From contig NZ_AP028664.1 in NCBI RefSeq assembly GCF_041154455.1, positions 3,783,001 to 3,847,000 of the forward strand: a DNA stretch of 64,000 bases, read 5' to 3'. The position numbers and the translations under genes are program-made. The notes under the pieces were generated by a model. It was not told the DNA's origin. It made no database searches and saw nothing but the letters and a program-made list of their open reading frames with translations. This stretch comes from Variovorax sp. V213 (GTDB taxonomy: Bacteria > Pseudomonadota > Gammaproteobacteria > Burkholderiales > Burkholderiaceae_C). Positions 57,024-64,000 of the stretch are shown piece by piece. The first letter of the stretch is position 1; each line of letters opens with the position of its first letter.

Positions 57024-58369
57024 TGCAACAAGACGACCTCACCATTGGCGCGCTGCGCGGGCGCATCGCCCTCGGCAAGCTGTCGCACGAAGCGCTGGTC
57101 GAGCAGGTGCTCGAGCGCGCGGCGCTTCCTGCCGCGCAGCACGTGTTCACACGGGTCTACGCCGACGCCGCACGCGCCGCCGCCCGGCATGCCGATGCGG
57201 CGCGCAAGGCAGGCGTGGCGCTGGGCCCTCTCGCGGGCCTGCCGGTGTCCATCAAGGACTTGTACGACGTGGCTGGCGAAACCACCATGGCCGGCTCCGC
57301 CGTGTGCGAAGGCGAGCCACCAGCGGCGAGCGACGCCGTCGCCGTTGGGCGGCTGCGCGCGCAAGGCGCGGCCATCGTCGGCAAGACCAACATGACCGAG
57401 TTCGCATTCTCCGGCGTGGGCATCAACCCGCACCACGGAACGCCGCGCAACCCGGCCGATGCCGACACGGCGCGCATCCCGGGCGGCTCGTCGTCGGGCG
57501 CGGCCGTGTCGGTGGCGCTCGGTCTTGCCGTTGCTGGATTGGGCTCGGACACGGGCGGCTCGATCCGCATCCCGGCCGCCCTCTGCGGCCTGGTCGGCTT
57601 CAAGAGCACGCAGTCGCGCGTTCCGCGCACCGGGGCCTTCGAGCTCGCGCGTTCGCTCGACACCGTCTGCGCCATGGCGCGCAGCGTCAAAGACTGCCTG
57701 ATCGCCGATGCAGCCATTGCCGATGCGCCGCTGGTGGTGCGCAGGCGTCCCCTGGAAGGCCTGCGCCTTGCCGCGCCTCGAACGCTGATGTTCGACGGCA
57801 TCGAACCGGCCGTCGCCCGCGCCTTCGATCGCGCCGTGCAGGCCCTGTCGGCAGCGGGCGCGCACGTGGTCGACATCACACTGGCCGAACTCGGCGAGAT
57901 CGCGGCCGTCAACGCGCCCGGCGGCTTCTCTCCGGTCGAGGCGTCGGCGGTGCACCGCGAGCGATTCGCCGCCCGGCGCGAAGGCTTCGATGCCCGCGTC
58001 GCTGCACGCATCGCGCTCGGCACCGAAGTTCGCGCTGCCGACTACATCGCCATGCAGGACCGCCGGCGCGACTGGATCGTCCGCGTCGAACGCGCGCTCG
58101 AGGGCTTCGATGCGCTGATCTGCCCGACCGTGCCGATCGTTGCGCCGCCCATCGCAGCGCTGGCCGAAGACGCCGCCTTCTTCCAGGCCAACGGCCTGCT
58201 GCTGCGCAACACCTTCGCGATCAACCTGCTCGACGGGTGTTCATTCAGCCTGCCGTGCCATGCGCCCGGCGAGCTGCCTGCGGGCCTGATGCTTTCGTCG
58301 GTGCGCGGCGACGACGCGCGGCTGGCCGCGGTGGCGCTGGCAGTGGAGCCCGCGCTGCGCTTCGACTGA
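57023..58369 (+). CDS. amidase (amidase signature family)
   Basis: Amide-bond hydrolase of 448 residues. The Ser-cisSer-Lys triad is complete: K78 in PVSIKDLYD, S156 in PGGSSSGAA and S180 in SDTGGSIRIPA. The residue spacing matches fatty-acid-amide hydrolase type enzymes. It could be a general amidase or an Asn/Gln-amidotransferase-like hydrolase, but the lone copy without gatB/gatC favours catabolism. It is the last gene after the MHS symporter and DUF2848; the substrate is unknown. Confidence 0.93.
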   Translation: MQQDDLTIGALRGRIALGKLSHEALVEQVLERAALPAAQHVFTRVYADAARAAARHADAARKAGVALGPLAGLPVSIKDLYDVAGETTMAGSAVCEGEPPAASDAVAVGRLRAQGAAIVGKTNMTEFAFSGVGINPHHGTPRNPADADTARIPGGSSSGAAVSVALGLAVAGLGSDTGGSIRIPAALCGLVGFKSTQSRVPRTGAFELARSLDTVCAMARSVKDCLIADAAIADAPLVVRRRPLEGLRLAAPRTLMFDGIEPAVARAFDRAVQALSAAGAHVVDITLAELGEIAAVNAPGGFSPVEASAVHRERFAARREGFDARVAARIALGTEVRAADYIAMQDRRRDWIVRVERALEGFDALICPTVPIVAPPIAALAEDAAFFQANGLLLRNTFAINLLDGCSFSLPCHAPGELPAGLMLSSVRGDDARLAAVALAVEPALRFD

Positions 58370-58421
58370 AAGAACGGCGGCGCGCACCCTCGAGAAACGC
58401 CGCCTCGATTCGGCTATCGGC

Positions 58422-58443
58422 TAGGGCCTGTCAACAGGCCCTA
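58422..58443. repeat. perfect 10-bp inverted repeat TAGGGCCTGT-CA-ACAGGCCCTA
   Basis: Lies 53 bases after the amidase stop and 33 before the DUF2277 start. The arms are perfect. It has no T-run, so it may be a weak terminator, an mRNA stabiliser, or a member of a dispersed palindrome family; I recall similar GGCCTGTTAACAGGCC palindromes in this bacterial group. Confidence 0.6.
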
Positions 58444-58475
58444 AACTGGCGCATCCCCTGCCGGATGGAGTTCCC

Positions 58476-58745
58476 ATGTGCAGAAGCATCAAGACCCTCT
58501 ACAACTTCGAGCCTCCCGCCACCGAGCAGGAGATCCGCGCCGCGGCGCTGCAGTTCGTGCGCAAGCTCAGCGGCTTCAGCGTGCCATCGAAGGCGAACCA
58601 GGAAGCCTTCGAGCGCGCGGTCGATGAAATGGCCGCCAGCGCCACGCGGCTCATCGATTCGCTGGTCACCACGGCCGAACCGCGCGACCGCGCAATCGAA
58701 GCCGAACGCGCACGGGCCAGGTCGGCCGTGCGCTTCGGCACCTGA
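58476..58745 (+). CDS. DUF2277 family protein
   Basis: An 89-residue cytoplasmic protein of the DUF2277 family, recognised by the start MCRSIKTLYNFEPPAT and the RKLSGFSVPSKANQ segment. The function is unknown; the N-terminal Cys-containing MCR is conserved. GGAG lies 5 bases before the ATG. The LysE-type exporter follows 27 bases later and is probably cotranscribed. Confidence 0.88.
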   Translation: MCRSIKTLYNFEPPATEQEIRAAALQFVRKLSGFSVPSKANQEAFERAVDEMAASATRLIDSLVTTAEPRDRAIEAERARARSAVRFGT

Positions 58746-58772
58746 ACACCACAACAACTTTGGAGACTCTTC

Positions 58773-59399
58773 ATGCCCGTTGAACTTTGGCTCGCCTTCG
58801 TTGCCGCGTCCGCCGTGCTCTTGATCATTCCCGGCCCGACCATCCTCACGGTGATCAGCTATTCCATGTCGCACGGGCGCCGCGCCAACGTGCCGCTGGT
58901 GGCCGCGGTGGCTCTCGGCGATTCGACCGCGCTGGTGGTTTCGCTGCTGGGCCTCGGGGCGCTGCTCGCCACCTCGGCGTTCTGGTTCACGGTGGTCAAG
59001 TGGGCGGGCGGCCTGTACCTGCTTTACCTGGGCATCAAGCTGCTGCGCGCGGGCATTGCATCGGCCGACATCGCGGCGCCGGCCGCGCCCGCTTCGCGCT
59101 GGAGGCTGTTCGCCAACACCTACCTGGTGACGGCGCTGAACCCCAAGGGCATCGTGTTCTTCGTGGCGTTTCTGCCGCAGTTCCTGAGCCCCGCGGCCGA
59201 CATGACCCGCCAGCTGTGGGTGCTGGCGGTCACCTTCGTGGCCATGGCCGCGCTCAATGCCACGCTCTACGCCGTGTTCGCGGGGTCGGCCCGCAGGCTG
59301 CTTTCCTCGCCGCGTGCGCAGCGGCGCTTCAACCTTGCGGGCGGTTCGCTGCTGAGCGCGGCGGGCGTGTGGGCGCTGCTCGCGCGCCGGCCCGCCTGA
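58773..59399 (+). CDS. LysE family translocator (RhtB-like)
   Basis: Amino acid or small-metabolite exporter of 208 residues with six helices. Typical features are the IIPGPTILTVISYSMSHGRRANVPLVAAVALGD segment in helix 1-2, LYLLYLGIKLLR and a conserved TALNPKGIVFFVAFLPQF. It belongs to the RhtB/LysE group; the substrate cannot be fixed by sequence. TTTGGAG lies just before the ATG. It converges with the small lipoprotein gene. Confidence 0.9.
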   Translation: MPVELWLAFVAASAVLLIIPGPTILTVISYSMSHGRRANVPLVAAVALGDSTALVVSLLGLGALLATSAFWFTVVKWAGGLYLLYLGIKLLRAGIASADIAAPAAPASRWRLFANTYLVTALNPKGIVFFVAFLPQFLSPAADMTRQLWVLAVTFVAMAALNATLYAVFAGSARRLLSSPRAQRRFNLAGGSLLSAAGVWALLARRPA

Positions 59400-59417
59400 G
59401 GTGCGCTCCCGCTGGCG

Positions 59418-59630
59418 TCAGCGGTAGTACGGGTTGTTCGGGTTGCGGTCGTAGCGGTTGGGCACGCCGTCCCCATCGCGGTCGCGGTCGTAGCGGTTGG
59501 GCACACCGTCGCGGTCGCGGTCTCCGTAGCCATAGTGCGGGCGCGGCGCCGGGCGGTCATAAGGCGCGACGACGCAGCCCGCCAGGGTGGCCGATGCGGC
59601 CAGCAGAACGGCCAATGTCTTGATCATCAT
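59418..59630 (-). CDS. small lipoprotein with two DRDRDGVPNRYD-type repeats
   Basis: A 70-residue lipoprotein: signal MMIKTLAVLLAASATLAGC with lipobox LAGC, a short Pro-rich link and two near-copies of an Asp/Arg/Asn-rich unit (DRDRDGVPNRYD, then DRDGDGVPNRYD). These resemble the calcium-binding thrombospondin type 3 repeats. The coding repeats are also near-identical at the DNA level. AAGGAG lies 8 bases before the ATG at 59630. Function unknown; a calcium-responsive cell-surface role is possible. Confidence 0.82.
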   Translation of the reverse strand: MMIKTLAVLLAASATLAGCVVAPYDRPAPRPHYGYGDRDRDGVPNRYDRDRDGDGVPNRYDRNPNNPYYR

Positions 59631-59904
59631 TTGATTTCTCCTTGGAGTTCTAGAAAGACGGCTTGCCTCCGCAAGCCGGCCTCTGCATTGAAGGCCACCT
59701 CCGTCTCGGCTCCGTATCTGCCATGAGCCCGGAGCGTGAAGTTCGTTACCGGATGTGGAACGTGCTGCAAACTTTGGCGCTAGGTTCCTGCAGCCGCAGG
59801 AGGCGGCGCGCCCGTCTGCAAGTAGGTGCAGTTCCCGTGGCCGCATGGCCGAGAATGGCGCCCCCACGCAACCGATTTCCGCCCCTGCCCTCACGCCGCT
59901 TTTC

Positions 59905-62199
59905 ATGCACCGCCCGCCCTTCGCCGCCAGCCGCCGTTGCCTTGCCGCAACGCTGACGGCCATCCTCTGCGCGCAGCCGGGGCTGGCGTCGGCTGGCATC
60001 GTGAGCTTCGACGAGGTGAAGCGCGAGTTCCGTTCTTCCGACACCGCGGTGCTCGACCGCAACGGCGAGCTGCTGCAGCGCGTGCGCACCGACGCCAGCG
60101 TGCGGCGCGGCCAATGGATTGCGCTGGCCGACGTTTCGCCCGCGCTGCGCATGGCCATGGTGCTGAGCGAAGACCGGCGCTTCTACGAGCACAGCGGCAT
60201 CGACTGGCGCGCGGTGTCGGCCGCCGCCTGGGGCAACCTGTGGAACACCCGCACCCGCGGCGCATCGACCATCACGATGCAGCTCTCCGGCCTGCTCGAC
60301 GAAGACCTGCGCCGCGCCAACAGCGGACGCACCTTCACGCAGAAGATCGGCCAGACCGTGGCGGCCACGCAGCTGGAACGCAGCTGGCGCAAGGACCAGA
60401 TCCTGGAGGCCTACCTCAACACCGTGCCCTTCCGCGGCGAGATCGTGGGCATCGACGCGCTCTCGCGCACGCTGTTCGGCAAGGCGCCGAACGGCCTCGA
60501 CGCGCGCGAGGCCAGCGTGGCCGCCGCGCTGGTGCGCGCACCCAACGCCAAGCCCACGCTGGTGGCGCAGCGTGCCTGCGAACTCATGCGCGCGATGGAG
60601 CCGGGGCAGAAGATCGATTGCGATGCGATCGACATGTTCACCAGTGCGGCAGTGCAGCGGCGCGCCTTCGATGCGAACGAAGGCATTGCGCCGCATGCGG
60701 CGCGGCGTGCGCTGCGAGAGTTGCGTGAAACCGGCGAAACGGCTGCGGCCGCGTCTTCCACGGCACCCGTGCGGCCAGCAGCAAACAAGGAAACGGCCCT
60801 CAGGACCACGCTGCGCGCACCGCTGCAGCGCTTTGCGCTCGGCACGCTGCAACGCCACCTGAAGGAACTGCGCGGCCGGCACGTGGAAGACGGCGCGCTG
60901 GTGGTGCTCGACAACGCGAGCGGCGAAGTGCTCGCATGGGTCGGCTCGTCGGGCCCGCTGAGCCAGGCGGCCGAGGTCGATGCCGTTGTCGCGCTGCGCC
61001 AGTCCGGCTCCACGCTCAAGCCGCTGCTCTACGCGCAGGCCATTGCCGAGCGGCGGCTCACCGCGGCCTCGCTGATCGACGATTCGTCGGCGCAGATCAG
61101 CACCGCGAGCGGGCTCTACATTCCGCAGAACTACGACCGCCAGTTCAAGGGGCCGGTGTCGGTGCGCACCGCGCTCGCCGCCTCACTCAACGTGCCGGCC
61201 GTGCGCACGCTGGTGATGGTGTCGCCCGAATCGTTTGCGCGGCAGCTGCGCGCGGTGGGCCTGCCGCTGCGCGAAAGCGGCGACTATTACGGCTACAGCC
61301 TCGCGCTCGGCAGCGCCGAGGTGTCGCTGCTGTCGCTCACCAACGCCTATCGCATGCTGGCCAATGGCGGGCGCCACGGACCGACGATGCTGACCGCGCG
61401 TACTCCGGGGCCGGTACCGGCTTCAGCCGCTAAAGCCAAGGCCGGCGACGACTCCGCCGTGCCGATCCTCGACCCGCGCGCAGCCTTCATCGTCGGCGAC
61501 ATTCTCTCCGACGCGAACGCACGCACGCGCACCTTCGGGCTCGACAGCATTCTTTCCACGCGCTTCTGGACCGCGGTGAAAACCGGCACCAGCAAGGACA
61601 TGCGCGATAACTGGGCCGTGGGCTGGTCGCAGCGCTACACGGTCGGCGTGTGGGTCGGCAACGCGAGCGGCGCCTCGATGTGGGACGTAAGCGGTACCAG
61701 CGGCGCGGCGCCGGTATGGGCCGAGGTGATGCGCTTCCTGCACGCGCGTGAGCCCAGCCGCGCGCCCAGGCCGCCCGCCGGGCTTGTCGAAGCGCGCGTG
61801 GCGTTCGGGCCCGGCGCCGACGGCAACCCGCTCGAGGCGGCGCGCAGCGAATGGTTCCTGCAGGGCACGGAGCAAGGGCTCTTCGCACTCGACAACGGCG
61901 GCGCCGGCACCTCGTCTGACGGGGCAGCCGCGCGCATCACCGCGCCGGCCGACGGCACCATCATCGCGCTCGACCCGGACATTCCGCCCTTGCACCAGCG
62001 CGTGCGTTTCGAGTCCGAGGGGCGCGGCGTGCAATGGCGCATCGACGGCAAGCACTTTGCGCGCGGCAACAGCGCGCAATGGCTGCCGTGGCCGGGACGC
62101 CATGTGATCGAACTGGTCGATGCCACGGGCAAGGTGGTGGACCAGCGCAAGCTCGAAGTGCGCGGCGCGGGCGTGGTCGCGAAAAGCGCGCGCCGATAG
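59905..62199 (+). CDS. pbpC: penicillin-binding protein 1C
   Basis: Bifunctional peptidoglycan glycosyltransferase/transpeptidase of 764 residues. After a hydrophobic N-terminal anchor (CLAATLTAILCAQPGLA), the GT51 domain has the catalytic Glu in LSEDRRFYEHSGID and RGASTITMQL. The transpeptidase has S369-T-L-K372 and the K559-T-G-T-S box. The C-terminal BiPBP_C domain (about 690-755) is specific to PBP1C. E. coli pbpC is adjacent to the macroglobulin gene yfhM; here that partner is 15 kb away. No ribosome binding site precedes 59905; an ATG at 59845 is the alternative. Confidence 0.93.
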   Translation: MHRPPFAASRRCLAATLTAILCAQPGLASAGIVSFDEVKREFRSSDTAVLDRNGELLQRVRTDASVRRGQWIALADVSPALRMAMVLSEDRRFYEHSGIDWRAVSAAAWGNLWNTRTRGASTITMQLSGLLDEDLRRANSGRTFTQKIGQTVAATQLERSWRKDQILEAYLNTVPFRGEIVGIDALSRTLFGKAPNGLDAREASVAAALVRAPNAKPTLVAQRACELMRAMEPGQKIDCDAIDMFTSAAVQRRAFDANEGIAPHAARRALRELRETGETAAAASSTAPVRPAANKETALRTTLRAPLQRFALGTLQRHLKELRGRHVEDGALVVLDNASGEVLAWVGSSGPLSQAAEVDAVVALRQSGSTLKPLLYAQAIAERRLTAASLIDDSSAQISTASGLYIPQNYDRQFKGPVSVRTALAASLNVPAVRTLVMVSPESFARQLRAVGLPLRESGDYYGYSLALGSAEVSLLSLTNAYRMLANGGRHGPTMLTARTPGPVPASAAKAKAGDDSAVPILDPRAAFIVGDILSDANARTRTFGLDSILSTRFWTAVKTGTSKDMRDNWAVGWSQRYTVGVWVGNASGASMWDVSGTSGAAPVWAEVMRFLHAREPSRAPRPPAGLVEARVAFGPGADGNPLEAARSEWFLQGTEQGLFALDNGGAGTSSDGAAARITAPADGTIIALDPDIPPLHQRVRFESEGRGVQWRIDGKHFARGNSAQWLPWPGRHVIELVDATGKVVDQRKLEVRGAGVVAKSARR

Positions 62200-62216
62200 C
62201 AAGTGATCGCGACCGC

Positions 62217-64000
62217 TCAATCCACCTTCACGCTGAAGAGCACCGACCCCGACCCGCCCGGCGCGAGCGAGCCGGAAAACTCCCAGCTCAGCATGCCGGT
62301 ACCGCCGGCGGTCTGCGCCACCGCGCAGGCCACCGAAGGCGCGGGGGCGGCGTTGGCGGGCGTGTTCTTGCGGCAGCCAGTCAGCGACGCAGGCGTGGTG
62401 CCGGCCTGCGCGGCGCCGAAGCTGGTGTACTGCGGCGTCGCGTCGTTGATCTTCATGTCGGAAATCGGCGTCGTTCCGTTGTTGGTGTAGGTGACGCGGT
62501 ACTCCAGCGTTTCGCCCGATTTGGCCTGGTTGTTCACACCGAAGCTGCCGCCCTGCGTGACGTTGCGCACTTCCTTCTTGAGTTCGAGTGCGCTGTTCGA
62601 CACCGTCGTGGTGTCGAGCACCGTGTAGCTCGCGCTCAGGGCCGGACCGGCGTTGGTGAAGCTGAAGCTGGCCTGCACCGTGGTCTGGTTGTTGTTGCCG
62701 TTGGCCGCGTTGGCGGGAATGAACTCCTGCATCAAGATGCACACGTTCTGCCCCGCTGCCACCGTGACCGGCGCCGCGGGCGGATACAGCAGCGCAGCGC
62801 CGGCCTGCTGCGCGCCGGTGCAGCCGGTGTCGGCAAAGATTTTTCCGCTCCAGCCGCTGACGGCCGGCGTGTCGACCGAGTTCGAGATGCTGAAGCTCAC
62901 CGTGCCGCCGGTCCGCGCAATGAAGGTGTGCGCATAGCTGACGGTGCTGCCCGGCATGCCGCTCTTGGTGCCGTCGGCCGCGAAGGTGTTGCGGTCCACG
63001 TCGCCGAAATTGAGGCCGGTGTGGCCTGTGCCGTTCCAGGTGAAGGCAATGCGGTCGGGCGTGCCGGTACGCGTGTAGGTGTAGCTGGTGCCGCCGCTCG
63101 CCACCGCCGAGCCCGAAGGCAGCGGCACGGCACCGAACGAGGCGCCGGTCGAGAGGCGCAATGCGGTGTTGGTTTCTTCCACGCACAGCGGCGCGCTCGC
63201 GGCGGTGGCAAAGGGCACGTCGAGCGCGTAGTTGCCAGCGCCGTCGGTGGTGGCCGTCGACAGCACCGTGGCGCTGCAGTTGGTGAGCTGCACGCTCACG
63301 CCGGCAATGCCGCCCTCGCTGCCGTTGATCAACCCGTCGTTCGCGACGCCCGAGCCCGTGCCGTTGTCCAGAAACACGCGGCCCGTCACGGCGTAGCCGA
63401 AGCCGTTGACGAAGGTGCAGGTGATGTTGGCGCCGGCCACCATGTTGGCTGCGGGAATGGTGAGCTCATTGCCGGCCAGCGTGCCGAAGGGCACGGTGGG
63501 CGTGGCACTGGCCGCATCCAGGCAGCTCGCGCTGATCGGGTTGGCGGGCCAGCCGGTGGGCACGCTTTCCCTGATCGTCGCCAGTACGCCGGCCGTGCCG
63601 CTCAGGTTGGCGGCGCCGCTCGCGGTGCCGGCACCGTTGACGGTGATGCTGTCGGTGGCGGCCGAGAGCCCGCTGAGCGCAAAGCCGAACAGATTGGCGC
63701 CGCTGCCGCCGGTGGTGGTCTTCACGATCTGCACCCGGGGGAACGGCGGCGTGAAGGTGTTGGTGAAGGTGCAGGCGATGTTGCTGCCCGCCGCGGTGGC
63801 GGCCGCATCGAGCGTCACCTTGCGGTTGGGCAGGTCGGGCGTGGCGGTGCCGCCCGCGCCCAGGCCGGTACAGCTCACGCCGGTCAGCGCGTAGTTGGCG
63901 GGCAGCGGATCTTCGGTGATGGTGGTGGCGACGCCGGGCGCGGTCAGCGTCTGGATCGCACCCGCGACAGCGGTGCCGGCGGTGACGGTGGTGATCGTCT
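62217..64000 (-). CDS. large DUF11/SdrD-type repeat surface protein, N-terminus beyond window
   Basis: The C-terminal 594 codons of a bigger extracellular protein; the frame is open past position 64000. Visible parts: two domains built around SCLDAAS/ITCTFVNGF and TCTGLGAGG/IACTFTNTF-like motifs, an SdrD_B-like segment (GRVFLDNGTGSGVANDGLINGSEGGIAGVSV), and a final DUF11 domain (SGETLEYRVTYTNNGTTPISDMKINDATP) ending in VLFSVKVD. There is no LPxTG or other anchor, as expected in a Gram-negative. Composition is Ala/Gly/Ser/Thr rich with few charges. It converges with pbpC, 17 bases apart. Confidence 0.88.
   Translation of the reverse strand, partial: TITTVTAGTAVAGAIQTLTAPGVATTITEDPLPANYALTGVSCTGLGAGGTATPDLPNRKVTLDAAATAAGSNIACTFTNTFTPPFPRVQIVKTTTGGSGANLFGFALSGLSAATDSITVNGAGTASGAANLSGTAGVLATIRESVPTGWPANPISASCLDAASATPTVPFGTLAGNELTIPAANMVAGANITCTFVNGFGYAVTGRVFLDNGTGSGVANDGLINGSEGGIAGVSVQLTNCSATVLSTATTDGAGNYALDVPFATAASAPLCVEETNTALRLSTGASFGAVPLPSGSAVASGGTSYTYTRTGTPDRIAFTWNGTGHTGLNFGDVDRNTFAADGTKSGMPGSTVSYAHTFIARTGGTVSFSISNSVDTPAVSGWSGKIFADTGCTGAQQAGAALLYPPAAPVTVAAGQNVCILMQEFIPANAANGNNNQTTVQASFSFTNAGPALSASYTVLDTTTVSNSALELKKEVRNVTQGGSFGVNNQAKSGETLEYRVTYTNNGTTPISDMKINDATPQYTSFGAAQAGTTPASLTGCRKNTPANAAPAPSVACAVAQTAGGTGMLSWEFSGSLAPGGSGSVLFSVKVD

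Overview
The window is chromosomal DNA of a high-GC betaproteobacterium, most likely Comamonadaceae and probably Variovorax or a close relative. This rests on gene content and protein character: a divergent rluC/rne pair, a hemCDXY block next to ppc, an argH/LytTR two-component pair, DUF4124 and DUF3297 proteins, and GC-rich intergenic hairpins of Comamonadaceae type. It comes from recognised families, not from a database search. I saw no rRNA, tRNA, CRISPR array, transposase or prophage gene.

Layout. 0-2.8 kb (minus): rluC, a HAD phosphatase, a Rieske protein and a truncated sppA, tightly packed. 2.8-3.4 kb: a long untranslated stretch leading to rne. 3.4-6.6 kb: rne (RNase E), whose conserved C-terminus lies in a different frame from its catalytic half, so one base appears to be missing near 5495. 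6.8-10.8 kb (minus): tetrapyrrole operon hemC-hemD-hemX-hemY. 10.9-13.8 kb: ppc. 14.0-22.5 kb: a small membrane peptide and a giant NdvB/ChvB-type cyclic beta-glucan synthase whose start codon sits in the loop of a perfect 13-bp hairpin. 22.5-26 kb: a membrane protein, an MFS exporter, a LysR regulator and a GNAT enzyme. 26-30.5 kb: AI-2E-type permease, LytTR response regulator and LytS/AlgZ-type kinase in one overlapping operon, divergent from argH.

30.6-38.2 kb: rhomboid protease with a helical tail, two uncharacterised envelope proteins, a DUF3455 lipoprotein divergent from an ECF sigma/anti-sigma pair, an SGNH hydrolase, and an OpgC-type acyltransferase. 38.3-44.3 kb: a bacterial alpha-2-macroglobulin with an intact CLEQ thioester site; its usual partner pbpC (PBP1C) lies at 59.9-62.2 kb. 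44.4-47 kb: a hypothetical protein, macrodomain, DUF3297, RNase H and DUF4124 proteins.

47.1-52.7 kb is a selenium locus: selD (minus) is divergent from a PhnDCEE-like ABC importer that overlaps mnmH/selU, the tRNA 2-selenouridine synthase. The order suggests a dedicated import route for a selenium compound that feeds selenophosphate and then tRNA modification. 52.8-58.4 kb: a GNAT and LysR pair followed by an uncharacterised catabolic cassette (dimeric-barrel-like protein, MHS symporter, DUF2848 protein, amidase). 58.5-59.6 kb: DUF2277, a LysE exporter and a small repeat lipoprotein. 62.2-64 kb (minus): the C-terminal part of a large secreted DUF11/SdrD-type repeat protein that runs off the window.
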